NCBI RefSeq assembly: GCF_000820185.1
Contig: NZ_CDCA01000025.1
Span: 248,001-312,000 of the forward strand
Direction: 5' to 3'
Length of the DNA stretch: 64,000 nt
Origin: Aeromonas tecta
GTDB taxonomy: Bacteria > Pseudomonadota > Gammaproteobacteria > Enterobacterales > Aeromonadaceae
Below the pieces are notes generated by a model. That model saw only the letters and a list, made by a program, of their open reading frames with translations. It made no database searches and was not told the DNA's origin. Below, one piece after another: positions 1 to 8,347 of this stretch (the stretch's first letter is position 1; each line of letters starts with the position of its first letter). The translations under genes and the position numbers were made by a program.

Positions 1-1
1 C

Positions 2-247
2 TACTTCCTCTGGCTGGAATTTGATGCCCGGCTCGACAGTCGGGCGCTGCATGCCCAGGCGTTGGCCTGCGGCTTCTCGCTGGCACCGGGGGCCCTGTTC
101 TCGAGCCTGGGTCAGTACAACCACTGCCTACGCCTCAACAGCTCCCATCCCTGGAGCCCCGAATTGGAGGCGGCGCTTACCCGGCTGGCGGCGCTGATCC
201 ACCAGCAGCTAGACCAGCAAGGCACCGTCAACAACAAGGCCCCATAA
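2..247 (+). CDS. MocR/PdxR-type GntR regulator, C-terminal end (partial)
   Basis: The frame is open from the window edge and gives about 81 residues that read like the end of a fold-type I aminotransferase domain, as in MocR regulators (GntR winged helix fused to a PLP aminotransferase-like domain). Visible cues are a YFLWLEF segment, a region rich in small residues with GALFS, a cysteine-containing LRLNSS segment and a final helix ALTRLAALI. The N-terminal helix-turn-helix and the PLP lysine lie outside the window, so the family call rests on this tail alone. The TAA stop lies inside the hairpin that follows. Confidence 0.6.
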   Translation, partial: YFLWLEFDARLDSRALHAQALACGFSLAPGALFSSLGQYNHCLRLNSSHPWSPELEAALTRLAALIHQQLDQQGTVNNKAP

Positions 248-257
248 TGGGGCCTTG
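235..257. terminator. Bidirectional intrinsic terminator
   Basis: Nine-base arms CAAGGCCCC and GGGGCCTTG are separated by ATAAT. The hairpin contains the stop codon of the upstream MocR-like gene and lies just past the end of the convergent acetyltransferase gene. The T-run is short on both sides. Almost the same hairpin recurs at 872-894. Confidence 0.6.
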
Positions 258-277
258 AACGTAGAGAAATACCCCGC

Positions 278-736
278 TTATCGGGCGTAGATTTCGGATT
301 GCCTGGTGAAGCCAAGGGATTCGTAAAGCGACTTGGCCCTCTCATTGAAGGACATCACCTCAAGACGGATCTGACTCGCGTCATGGGCCTTGGCCCAATG
401 GTCGCAATGGGCGATCAGTGCCTTGCCGATGCCGCGAGAGCGGTGGGCCTCATCGACCACCACGGAGCCGATGCGACAAATAGGAAGCTTGCTGAGAAAG
501 GGGACAGAGTCATTGATATCTACCCTGGCGGTCAGAAATCCCAACACCTGCTGCTCATCCACCGCCACACAGAACAATCGTCCCTCGGCGCCGATGGCAT
601 TGAGCAAAAATTCACGCTCCTCCGGTGAAGGCGGACAAAACACCTCGGGGGCCTGCTCGACATGGATCAATCCGATCTGCCGATTCAGTTCGAGGATGGC
701 ATCGATATCCTGTTCGGTTGCCTTGCGTATGTTCAA
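278..736 (-). CDS. GNAT family N-acetyltransferase
   Basis: A 152-residue protein with one GNAT fold: N-terminal NIRKATEQD strand and helix, the acetyl-CoA-binding signature near VVVDEAHRSRGIGKALI (R-x-x-G-I/G-x-A), and the C-terminal LYESLGF motif typical of the family. The TTG start at 736 is preferred over the upstream ATG at 775 because AGGGAG lies seven bases before it and homology begins there. The substrate cannot be told from sequence. It is a single-gene unit between two near-identical hairpins. Confidence 0.85.
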   Translation of the reverse strand: MNIRKATEQDIDAILELNRQIGLIHVEQAPEVFCPPSPEEREFLLNAIGAEGRLFCVAVDEQQVLGFLTARVDINDSVPFLSKLPICRIGSVVVDEAHRSRGIGKALIAHCDHWAKAHDASQIRLEVMSFNERAKSLYESLGFTRQSEIYAR

Positions 737-871
737 TGGCTGCTCCCTGCAATGTCGCACTTTCGAAGTCAACAATACCGCCCCCAGCAGGGGGCGAATG
801 GGTCAATCATAACGGCAGCCAAGGGGAAAAAGAAATCCGTTTGAGGCTTTTTATCCACCAAGCACCAACAA

Positions 872-894
872 CAAGGCCCCATGATGGGGCCTTG
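872..894. terminator. Intrinsic terminator after yebE
   Basis: Arms CAAGGCCCC and GGGGCCTTG with loop ATGAT, 25 bases past the yebE stop on the minus strand. The stem is identical to that at 235-257, so the acetyltransferase gene is bracketed by two copies of one hairpin. Confidence 0.65.
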
Positions 895-919
895 TTTGTC
901 CTGCACGATGAAGAGCTGA

Positions 920-1570
920 TCAGCTCGGTGCGTCCAGCTGGGCCACCTGCCGCTCTATGCTGGCCTTGAGGTTGTCATCGAGCTTGAGGGCGCGCGCCAG
1001 CTCGTCCAGATAGCCACGCTCCATGAAGTGATCCACCTCGACGGTGAGCAGGGAAGCGAGATAGACCTCGGTGGCCTGCTCCATGTCGGTCACTTCCCGG
1101 GCCAGCGCCTGGGGATCGAGCGGGCGAGCCAGCTCGGCCTCAATCCAGCGCGCCGCGTCGCTCTGGCCCTGCTCGGTCAGATACTGTTGGATCTTCTGGC
1201 GCTCGGCGTCGTCGATGTGACCATCGGCCCTGGCCGCCGCCACCATGGCGCGCACCAGCAAGGTAGCGCGTGCATCCAGCGCCTGGCCCTGCAGGCTATC
1301 GAGGGGCTGGCTCGGTTGCGTTGCCCCGCCCTGCTGGGCCTGCCAATCCTGATAGAGCTTGTAGGCGAGGCCGCCGAGGGCCGCCGCACCGCCTACCGCC
1401 GCCACCTTGCCGCCATAGCTGCGCAGCTTCTTATTGCCGAGCAACAAGGCCATGGCGCCGGCGGCCAGGCCACCTTGCGCCATGCCTTTCATCTGCGCCT
1501 TGCGGCTGTCGCCGCCATCATTGAGCCAGCTCTTGCCGCTGCCCAGCAGTTGATCGAGTATCTGTTTCAT
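920..1570 (-). CDS. yebE: YebE-like DUF533 membrane-associated protein
   Basis: 216 residues, close to the 219 of E. coli YebE. The N-terminus (MKQILDQLLGSGKSW) is followed by a Gly/Ala-rich hydrophobic stretch around residues 30-70 that probably inserts in the inner membrane, a Gln-rich linker and a C-terminal TerB-like helical DUF533 domain (about 100-216) rich in acidic residues, including DGHIDDAERQKI. The family is often linked to envelope stress, but its molecular role is unknown. It is transcribed alone and ends at the hairpin at 872-894. Confidence 0.85.
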   Translation of the reverse strand: MKQILDQLLGSGKSWLNDGGDSRKAQMKGMAQGGLAAGAMALLLGNKKLRSYGGKVAAVGGAAALGGLAYKLYQDWQAQQGGATQPSQPLDSLQGQALDARATLLVRAMVAAARADGHIDDAERQKIQQYLTEQGQSDAARWIEAELARPLDPQALAREVTDMEQATEVYLASLLTVEVDHFMERGYLDELARALKLDDNLKASIERQVAQLDAPS

Positions 1571-1631
1571 AGGCCCTCCTCGTTACATATTGCTCATGCT
1601 GGGTCGCACCCACTGAACTCAAGGTGAATAA

Positions 1632-2495
1632 ATGCCATTATCACGCCTGCAGCTACTGACCCTGTTGACGCTGATGGCGTTCGCCGCCAACTCGCTGCTC
1701 TGCCGCCTTGCCCTGTTCGACGAGCGGATGGATCCGGCACTGTTCACTCTGCTGCGTCTGACCAGCGGCGCCCTGATGTTGTTCCTGCTCTGTGCCACGC
1801 GCCGTCCCAGTCCCCCGCGCCAGGGGGATTGGGGCGGTGCACTGGCCCTCATCACCTACGCCGCCGCCTTCTCTTTTGCCTACCTCACCCTGACCACGGG
1901 CACCGGAGCCCTGCTGCTGTTTGCCGCCGTTCAGCTCAGCATGCTGATCCCGCCCCTGCTCCGGGGCGAACGGCTGCCCCCTCGTCAGTGGGGCGGTCTG
2001 CTGCTCGCCATGGCGGGGTTGATTGTGCTGCTACTGCCCGGGATCACCGCGCCGGATCCCCTGGGAGCCGTGCTGATGATGGCAGCCGGCATCGCCTGGG
2101 CCTGCTACAGCCTGCGCGCACCGCGCTTTAGCGATCCCCTCGCCGCCAACGCCGGCCACTTCTTGCGTGCCAGCCTACTGGCAGCCTTGCTCTACCTGTT
2201 GCTGGGACGGCTTGAAGCCAGCCCGACCGCCATCGGCTACGCCCTGGCCTCGGGGGCCCTCGCCTCCGGGCTGGGTTACGCGCTCTGGTATCGGGTGTTG
2301 CCTCAGCTCGGGCGTACCCTGGCCGCCAGCGTCCAGCTGCTGGTCCCCCTGCTCGCGGCCCTCGGCGGGCTCATCTGGTTGGATGAGTCATGGTCATGGC
2401 GGCTGTTATTGTCAACCCTGGGCATAGTCGGGGGCATAGCCCTGGTCATATGGGGACGCCCCGGCGCCGAGCGAAATGCACCCGACAAAACCTGA
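1632..2495 (+). CDS. EamA/DMT family drug-metabolite transporter
   Basis: 287 residues made almost entirely of hydrophobic helices, consistent with ten transmembrane segments and two tandem EamA repeats (about 5-135 and 145-280), the usual architecture of this exporter superfamily. AAGGTGA lies upstream of the ATG at 1632. The substrate is not predictable: relatives export amino acids, nucleosides or drugs. It faces away from yebE across a short divergent promoter region and is followed by the broken thioesterase gene. Confidence 0.85.
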   Translation: MPLSRLQLLTLLTLMAFAANSLLCRLALFDERMDPALFTLLRLTSGALMLFLLCATRRPSPPRQGDWGGALALITYAAAFSFAYLTLTTGTGALLLFAAVQLSMLIPPLLRGERLPPRQWGGLLLAMAGLIVLLLPGITAPDPLGAVLMMAAGIAWACYSLRAPRFSDPLAANAGHFLRASLLAALLYLLLGRLEASPTAIGYALASGALASGLGYALWYRVLPQLGRTLAASVQLLVPLLAALGGLIWLDESWSWRLLLSTLGIVGGIALVIWGRPGAERNAPDKT

Positions 2496-2657
2496 ACATG
2501 GTCATGCAGGCGCGCCATTTCAAGCACTCGTCCAGCCAGCTGGTCATGGGTAAACAGGGGTGACTGAAAAGAGCGCTGTCAGCCCGGCGCCCATTGAACC
2601 AGCATCCTTTATCATCCAATCACCATGACCGACAGCAACATCATCAGAGGAGACCCC

Positions 2658-3128
2658 ATGACCCCACCCCGCGAGCTGACCCTGCAATTTCTGGCCGAGC
2701 CCGCCGACGTCAATTTCGGTGGCAAGGTGCACGGCGGCATGGTGATGAAGTGGATCGATCAGGCGGGCTATGCCTGCGCCGCCGGCTGGTGCAGTGGCTA
2801 CGCCGTCACCGTCTATGTCGGTGGCATTCGCTTCCTGCGCCCCATCCAGATAGGCTAGCTGGTGGAGGTGCACGCCCAGGTGATCCACACCGGCACCACC
2901 AGCATGCACCTGGCGGTGGATGTCTACAGCCGCCACCCCGCCAGCCGGGAGCGCCACAAGACTACCCACTGCATCATCATCTTCGTCGCCATGGACGAGA
3001 GCGGTAAACCGAGCAAGGTGCCCCAATGGCAGCCGGTCTCCGCTGCCGATAAACAGCTGCAACAATACGCCCAGAAATTGATGGCGCTGCGCGAGGAGAT
3101 AGACAAGGAGATGCGCCAGCATCTGTGA
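2658..3128 (+). pseudogene. Acyl-CoA thioesterase (hotdog), interrupted by an in-frame TAG
   Basis: Reading from the ATG at 2658 (AGAGGAG just upstream) gives a hotdog-fold acyl-CoA thioesterase of about 156 codons. The HGG core motif and a helix with WIDQAGYACA match BACH/YciA-type enzymes that hydrolyse acyl-CoA to free acid plus CoA. Codon 67 (2856-2858) is TAG, in the segment that normally reads RPIQIG-x-LVEV; downstream the same frame continues normally to TGA at 3128. The break is a single in-frame stop, not a frameshift, and could come from a CAG-to-TAG change. Unless the amber is suppressed or a sequencing error, the product is a non-functional 66-residue fragment. Confidence 0.85.
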
Positions 3129-3227
3129 CCCGGGCCACCAGCCGCAGAAGCACCCGCCTAGCCTGCCCCAATCTGGCCGTGGCCCTGTATACTGGCCGCC
3201 AGCATCAGACGAGACGCGGAGAAGAGG

Positions 3228-3407
3228 ATGTCACTGGAAAATGCACCGCCCGAGATCAAACTCGCGGTGGATCTTATCGAGCTACTGGAAACCAACGAGA
3301 TCGATCCGGCCCTGGCCCTGGCGGCGCTGGCCATAGTGCAGCGGGACTATGAGCGAAAGGTCCAGCAGGCCACGCACACGCAAGCAGACGGCACTGACCA
3401 CGACTGA
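3228..3407 (+). CDS. ybaM: YbaM-like DUF2496 small protein
   Basis: A 59-residue protein starting [20 protein letters not shown], which closely resembles the small enterobacterial YbaM protein (DUF2496): an acidic N-terminal helix, an [10 protein letters not shown] helix and a variable polar tail. GGAG lies six bases before the ATG. The function of the family is unknown; in enterics the gene sits next to replication-restart genes, a context not preserved here. The small size and conserved core make it a real gene despite its length. Confidence 0.75.
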   Translation: MSLENAPPEIKLAVDLIELLETNEIDPALALAALAIVQRDYERKVQQATHTQADGTDHD

Positions 3408-3490
3408 GGGGAAACGCGCGGCTGAACAGGCCGCGCTGGCGGCCGAATAGCAACAGGCCTCATTTATCCAACCGGCAGAGAGGAGACGTC

Positions 3491-3958
3491 ATGACAGCAC
3501 CCATCCGATTCGAGCAAGGTCGCCCCATGCTGCTGGGGGGCTTGCGCCGTCATCACCTGTTTCAACAGGGGGATTTCGCAGGCCAGTGGCGCGACTTCGG
3601 TGCACTGGGGCCACTACCAGGCCAGCTCGGGGAGCACGCCTACGGCGTCATCTGCGGCGCCGACGAGAGCGGCTGCGAGTATATGTGCGCGGTGGAAGTG
3701 GGCACGCTGGAGGTCTTGCCCAAGGCTCTTGGCCGGATGCGCATCGCCCCCCAGACCTACGCCGTCTTTCTGCATCGGGGCCATGTCGCTACCCTGCCAC
3801 AAACCTGGCAAGGGGCGCTGGACTGGCTGGCACAATCCGATTATGGGTCTGCCCACAAGCCCGATTTCGAGCGCTACGGCGCCGAGTTTGATCCTTTGAC
3901 CGGCAGCGGCGAAGTGGAAATCTGGCTCGCCGTGCTGCCCAGACAGGCTATCGCCTGA
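3491..3958 (+). CDS. GyrI-like/effector-binding domain protein
   Basis: 155 residues that fit the GyrI-like (AraC effector-binding, SOUL/BRE) fold: an N-terminal MLLGGLRRHH strand, a central YGVICGADE segment, a CAVEVG strand, the conserved YAVFLHRGHV motif, and a C-terminal EVEIWLAVLP strand. Such stand-alone domains bind small hydrophobic ligands, and some (SbmC) protect DNA gyrase from toxins. There is no DNA-binding domain. AGAGGAG lies eight bases before the ATG. It ends 34 bases from the convergent LysR gene. Confidence 0.8.
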   Translation: MTAPIRFEQGRPMLLGGLRRHHLFQQGDFAGQWRDFGALGPLPGQLGEHAYGVICGADESGCEYMCAVEVGTLEVLPKALGRMRIAPQTYAVFLHRGHVATLPQTWQGALDWLAQSDYGSAHKPDFERYGAEFDPLTGSGEVEIWLAVLPRQAIA

Positions 3959-3992
3959 GCACGACTTCTTCCTGATGCCTCAGCTCAGCCCC

Positions 3993-4835
3993 TCAGCGCG
4001 GCCCCATCACTTCCTCGCACAGGGCGATAAGGGCCTGGCTGAGCTGGATCAGCGGTTTGCCGCCCCCCGCATTTAGGTGCAACGCCAGCTCGATGGAGCG
4101 CACCGAAGGCCAATCTGACAGCTCCTGCTGATCCGGCAGCAACAACCGGCGCGGCAGCAGGCTGACGCCGATGCCGGCACTCACCGCCCCCTGCAGGCTG
4201 GCGAGGCTGGCACTGACATAGGCGATACGCCAGCGCAGCCCCATCACGTCGAGGCTATCGGTCAGCTGACGTCGATAGAGCCCTTCACTCGGAAACACCA
4301 CCAGCGGCACGGGATCGCTGCCACTGGCGGGCCAGTCACGGCTGTCGACCCAGGCCAGCGGCTCGCGCCAGCGGGCGACGGGGTCACCCTGCCCCCGCGC
4401 CTGCTTGACCAGGGCCAGATCCAGCCCCCCTTCCTCGAAACTGCGCCACAACTCGTGGCTGAGGCCGCTCTGCACCTCCAGTCTGACCGTCGGATATTGG
4501 CGGGCGAAGGCTGCCAGCACCGGCGCCATGGCCCCGGCCGCGAAATCCTCCGGCACCCCGAGGCGCAGCGGCATACTCGCCTCGCTGACCCGCTCCCGGG
4601 CCTCGTCCAGCAGCGCCAGGATGCGCCGTGCCAACCCTAGCAGCTTCTCACCAGCCACCGTGGTCACCACGGTGCGTCCACTTCTGTCGAGCAAGGGGCA
4701 GCCGAGCTGCTCTTCGAGGCGTCGCATCTGCTGGCTGATGGTGGACTGGGTCAGATGGACCCGCTCACCCGCTCGGGTGAAGCTGCCGGTCTCGAGAATG
4801 GCGACAAAGCTGCGCAGCAACTGGGGATCCAGCAT
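3993..4835 (-). CDS. LysR family transcriptional regulator
   Basis: 280 residues from the ATG at 4835, chosen because GGAGAG sits just upstream and homology starts with MLDPQLLRSFVAIL. The N-terminal winged helix-turn-helix (about 1-60, with SFTRAGERVHLTQSTISQQM) is typical of LysR regulators, followed by a periplasmic-binding-like effector domain. It is divergent from the deaminase-transporter pair at 4961-6707, which it probably controls from the shared 125-base region holding a TGATAG-N5-CTATCA palindrome. Confidence 0.88.
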   Translation of the reverse strand: MLDPQLLRSFVAILETGSFTRAGERVHLTQSTISQQMRRLEEQLGCPLLDRSGRTVVTTVAGEKLLGLARRILALLDEARERVSEASMPLRLGVPEDFAAGAMAPVLAAFARQYPTVRLEVQSGLSHELWRSFEEGGLDLALVKQARGQGDPVARWREPLAWVDSRDWPASGSDPVPLVVFPSEGLYRRQLTDSLDVMGLRWRIAYVSASLASLQGAVSAGIGVSLLPRRLLLPDQQELSDWPSVRSIELALHLNAGGGKPLIQLSQALIALCEEVMGPR

Positions 4836-4876
4836 GGGTCTCTCCATTTGGCCTAGATATCCATTTATAAAATCAC

Positions 4877-4893
4877 TGATAGTCATTCTATCA
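4877..4893. promoter_or_regulatory. Putative LysR-type operator
   Basis: Perfect inverted repeat TGATAG-TCATT-CTATCA, matching the general T-N11-A architecture of LysR boxes, in the short divergent region between a lysR gene and a deaminase gene. Binding is inferred from position and symmetry only. Confidence 0.45.
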
Positions 4894-4960
4894 TTTAATT
4901 TCCAAATGCATTGCGAGGCCGCTAGGCTGCCCCCACGCCCCTTTCTTGCAGGATCTCCCC

Positions 4961-5464
4961 ATGCCACAGACCGCTCAGTCCGGTGCCCGGCTCGTCAATT
5001 CACTGACCTCTCTCACCAATGTCAGTCATCAGGAGTGGCTGGAGCAGGTGTTGCACCTGGCGCTGACTCATCGCCAACAGGGCGGCCGCCCCTTCGCCGC
5101 CTTGCTGGTGCGAGACAACCGGCTGGTGGCGAGTGCGGTCAATCGCATGCTGGAGGCAGGCGATCCCACCCGTCACGCGGAGATGGAGGCGCTGCGGGGC
5201 GCCAGCCAGCAAGGGCCGCTCAAGGGCGCCGTGGTCTACGCCAGCGGCCACCCCTGCCCCATGTGCCTGAGTGCGCTGGTGATGAACGGCATCAGCGCCG
5301 TCTACTACGCCTTCGACAATCAGGACGCCGCCCCCTTCGGTTTTGACAGCAGTGCGGCCTACGCCGCCTTGCGGCTGCCCCTCAACCCGCCGCCCCTGCC
5401 GCTCATCAAGCTGCCGAGCCCCATCTCGGCCGCCACCCTCTACGGCCATACCACCCATGAGTAA
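4961..5464 (+). CDS. Nucleoside/guanine-type cytidine deaminase family protein
   Basis: 167 residues with the zinc-dependent CDA signature: HAE at 72-74 (zinc ligand and catalytic glutamate) and PCPMC at 98-102 (two cysteine ligands). This arrangement fits the guanine deaminase/TadA-like branch that hydrolyses an exocyclic amino group of a purine or pyrimidine base. The ATG at 4961 is preferred over an upstream TTG because AGGA lies eight bases before it. It overlaps the following transporter by eight bases, suggesting a joint role in uptake and deamination of a base or related compound. Confidence 0.82.
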   Translation: MPQTAQSGARLVNSLTSLTNVSHQEWLEQVLHLALTHRQQGGRPFAALLVRDNRLVASAVNRMLEAGDPTRHAEMEALRGASQQGPLKGAVVYASGHPCPMCLSALVMNGISAVYYAFDNQDAAPFGFDSSAAYAALRLPLNPPPLPLIKLPSPISAATLYGHTTHE

Positions 5465-6707
5465 GCCATCTATTCAGGAAGGCAACGGTGCCTTGCTGGT
5501 GCTGGTGATGCTGATTGGCATCAACTTGCGCCCCTTCCTCACCGCCATAGGCCCCCTCGCGGGGCAGATAGACGCGCGGCTGTCGCTCGGCATGGATAAC
5601 CTCGCCTGGGTGACGCTGCTGCCGCTGCTGCTGATCGGGGTCGGCGTGCTGTTTACCCCCGCCCTGCTGCGCCGTACCAGCCCGCGCCAACTGCTCGGCG
5701 CGGCGCTGCTGCTGCTGGCGCTCGGCAGTGCCCTGCGCTTTGACCTGAGCAGCGGCGCCCTGCTCATCATCAGCGCCGCCCTCTGCGGTCTGGGCTCGGC
5801 GCTGGTGCAGGGGGTGCTGCCCGGCCTCATCAAGGGCGCCTTCGCCCAGCGGGTGCCACTGGTGATGGGGATCTTTTCCGCCTGCATGATGGGGGGCGGC
5901 GCCCTTGGCGCCGTGCTCAGCCCCCAGCTCGCGAGCCAGCTGAACTGGTCAAGGGTGCTGGCGCTGTGGAGCCTGCCGGTGCTGCTAGCACTGATCTGGC
6001 TCGGCTGGCGGGTGCGGCTGCCGACGGCGACCCGCGTCCCGCAGCCACAGGGAGAGCAGCGATTGATCGGCCTGCCCCGCAGCTGGCTGCTGATCCTCTG
6101 CTTTGGCATCATCAACAGCGGCTACGGCATCGTCGTGGCCTGGCTGGCACCGGCCTACATGGCGCAGGGCCTGAGTGCCCAGCAAGGGGGAGAACTGGTC
6201 GCCTGGCTGGCGCTGGCCCAGACCCTGAGCGGCCTCGGCCTGCCGGTGCTGGCGGCGCGTAGATTGGACAGGCGCCCCTGGATGGGGCTCGCCATCTTGC
6301 TGCAGGTGCTGGGTTTTGGCGGCCTCTGGCTGGCGCCGGCCAGCGCCCCCATTCTCTGGTGCATGCTGTGCGGCGCCGGGCTCGGTGGCAGCTTCTCCCT
6401 CATCATGGTGATAGCGCTCGATCACCTGCCGGATCCGCGCCGGGCCGGGAGCTTGAGTGCCCTGATGCAAGGGGTCGGCTTCATGCTTGCGGCCACCGGC
6501 CCCTGGGTGGCGGCCCGCCTCTACCACCACAGCGGCGACTTTGCCGCCGCCTGGCAGTGGCAGCTCGGCGGTTTGATGCTGATGAGCCTGCTGGTGCTGC
6601 GGCTCAATCCCTTGCACTACCCGCGCGCGATGCGCCTGCCTGCCCAGGTGCCCGAGCCGGTCGCCAGCGCCATTTCTCCCTTGGCGCAAAGCAATACACC
6701 GGCCTAG
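5457..6707 (+). CDS. CynX/NimT family MFS transporter
   Basis: 416 residues from the ATG at 5457, inside the deaminase stop region (ATGAGTAA overlap). About twelve hydrophobic helices are visible; the first carries the GINLRPFLTAIGPL signature of the CynX/NimT (YeaN) branch of the major facilitator superfamily, which includes cyanate and 2-nitroimidazole transporters. Translational coupling to the deaminase suggests it moves the deaminase substrate or product; that is inference. The stop codon is the loop of a 13-bp perfect hairpin. Confidence 0.85.
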   Translation: MSKPSIQEGNGALLVLVMLIGINLRPFLTAIGPLAGQIDARLSLGMDNLAWVTLLPLLLIGVGVLFTPALLRRTSPRQLLGAALLLLALGSALRFDLSSGALLIISAALCGLGSALVQGVLPGLIKGAFAQRVPLVMGIFSACMMGGGALGAVLSPQLASQLNWSRVLALWSLPVLLALIWLGWRVRLPTATRVPQPQGEQRLIGLPRSWLLILCFGIINSGYGIVVAWLAPAYMAQGLSAQQGGELVAWLALAQTLSGLGLPVLAARRLDRRPWMGLAILLQVLGFGGLWLAPASAPILWCMLCGAGLGGSFSLIMVIALDHLPDPRRAGSLSALMQGVGFMLAATGPWVAARLYHHSGDFAAAWQWQLGGLMLMSLLVLRLNPLHYPRAMRLPAQVPEPVASAISPLAQSNTPA

Positions 6708-6720
6708 GGCCGGTGTATTG
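6692..6720. terminator. Hairpin with the transporter stop codon as loop
   Basis: Thirteen-base perfect arms (CAATACACCGGCC and its complement) separated only by TAG, the stop codon of the MFS gene. No strong T-run follows. It lies between convergent genes and probably stops transcription from both sides. Confidence 0.6.
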
Positions 6721-6749
6721 GGAGCATGGAAAGCGAGTGACGGGGCGCC

Positions 6750-7766
6750 TTAGCGCCCCTTCTTCTGCCGTCCGGCCTGGGGGGAACGCGGTTTGCCCGC
6801 AGCCGGTTTGCCGCCCTTGGCCGGAGCGCCCTTGCCAGCGGCGCCTTTACCGGCCGCCACCTTGCCTGCGCCACCCTTGCCCGCAGGGCTCTTGTTCTCA
6901 AACGCCGAGGGCCCGGGCACGTTGGGGCGCCCGCCAATCTCGTGGTCATCGTCCCGACGGGGCTTCTTGCCCTGCGCGCTGGCCGCCTTGGGCTTGGCCC
7001 CTTGCACGCTGGCGGGCTGCGCCCCCTTGGCGGGTTTCACCTCGGAGGAGGAGTCTTCAATCAGCTTGAACAGCTCGATCAGCTCGTCGTCGGTCAGATC
7101 GCGCCACTCGCCTACCGGCAGCCCCTTGAGGCTGACATTCATGATGCGAACCCGCTCGAGCTTGGTGACTTCGAAGCCGAAGTGCTCGCACATGCGGCGG
7201 ATCTGGCGGTTCAAGCCCTGCACCAGGGTGATGCGAAACACGAAGGGGGCCTCGCGCTTCACCTTGCACTTCTTGGTGACGGCGCCGAGGATCGGCACCC
7301 CGGCGCCCATGCCGCGAATGAACTCATCGGTCACCGGCTTGTCGACGGTCACCAGGTACTCTTTCTCGTGATCGTTGCCGGCCCGCAGGATCTTGTTGAC
7401 CAGATCGCCGTGGTTGGTCAGGAAGATGAGCCCCTGGGAATCTTTGTCGAGTCGGCCGATGGGGAAGATACGGGTACTGTGGTTGACGAAGTCGACGATG
7501 TTGTCCTTCTCGCCCGACTCGGTAGTGGAGACGATGCCCACCGGTTTGTTGAGCACGATGAATACCAGGCTGTCCGCTTCGCGCGCCTCGATCACCTGAC
7601 CGTTGACCTTGACCAGATCCCCGGCAAACACCTGATCGCCGATGCCGGCTCGCTTGCCATTGATGAAGACGTGGCCCTGCTCGATGAAGCGATCGGCCTC
7701 ACGGCGCGAGCAGATGCCGCTCTCGCTGATGTATTTATTAAGGCGCATGGATTCATCAGCCAGCAT
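6750..7766 (-). CDS. rluF: 23S rRNA pseudouridine(2604) synthase RluF with a long basic tail
   Basis: 338 residues. The first ~245 track E. coli RluF almost throughout: an S4 RNA-binding domain (about 7-60) and a catalytic domain with the RsuA/RluF-type motif GRLDKDSQG, in which Asp107 is the catalytic aspartate. RluF converts U2604 (and tRNA-Tyr U35) to pseudouridine. The last ~90 residues are a low-complexity Lys/Ala/Gly/Pro tail with degenerate AAGKG and AKGGK repeats, absent from the E. coli protein. AGGTGA precedes the ATG. Confidence 0.92.
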   Translation of the reverse strand: MLADESMRLNKYISESGICSRREADRFIEQGHVFINGKRAGIGDQVFAGDLVKVNGQVIEAREADSLVFIVLNKPVGIVSTTESGEKDNIVDFVNHSTRIFPIGRLDKDSQGLIFLTNHGDLVNKILRAGNDHEKEYLVTVDKPVTDEFIRGMGAGVPILGAVTKKCKVKREAPFVFRITLVQGLNRQIRRMCEHFGFEVTKLERVRIMNVSLKGLPVGEWRDLTDDELIELFKLIEDSSSEVKPAKGAQPASVQGAKPKAASAQGKKPRRDDDHEIGGRPNVPGPSAFENKSPAGKGGAGKVAAGKGAAGKGAPAKGGKPAAGKPRSPQAGRQKKGR

Positions 7767-8347
7767 GGGTCACCTGCCACATCATTGAATTCATGGGGAT
7801 TGTTGGCTGGGTCAGCCGGGTCATCATCGAGTTAGTCTGCATACCATTCCATCTGCAAAAAGCATCTTCAAAAGGGTCAAAGCCTGCGTGTTCTTCAAAA
7901 AAACGCCGCTACAGTAGCATATTGCCCCGATCCATTCGCCGGATAGTTACGTCCGGCCCCGGCGCTACGCCCCTCACCTCCACCCCGGTCGGCTCGCCAA
8001 CCCCTCTGTGCGCCCGATGACCCGGTAATCCACCGCGCACCGGCCACCTTCGCCGCTCTGTTTCGCCCCATCCAAAGTGGCACCGAGGGGATGACGCCGA
8101 TCGCACAGCGCCGGAGAACTATCGCTTGCTATTTATTAACTAAAAATGCATAAAAAGATTTTAGGCAGCGCGAATTATCACTCTCGTTTCGGCCATGCAA
8201 CGGCGTCAGTTCCATCATTGTCGGCAATTCCCGTCGCTAAACAAATTTTTACCCGCATTCACTTTCAACATCGAACATAAAACTGAATGCGGGCATGATC
8301 CCTTCTCTGGCACGAGGCCAATTTTCCCTTTATTACAGGAGTTACAG
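7767..8347. other. Divergent intergenic region rluF/gdhA
   Basis: No convincing gene in about 580 bases. The centre is GC-rich; the part nearest gdhA (about 8125-8290) is AT-rich and should hold the gdhA promoter. I could not fix a -35/-10 pair with confidence. A 10-bp inverted repeat lies near the end of it. Confidence 0.5.
8252..8293 (+). promoter_or_regulatory. Inverted repeat in gdhA leader
   Basis: Perfect arms CCCGCATTCA (8252-8261) and TGAATGCGGG (8284-8293) separated by 22 bases, 54 bases before the gdhA start. It could be an operator or an RNA stem in the 5' leader; no T-run follows. Confidence 0.4.
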
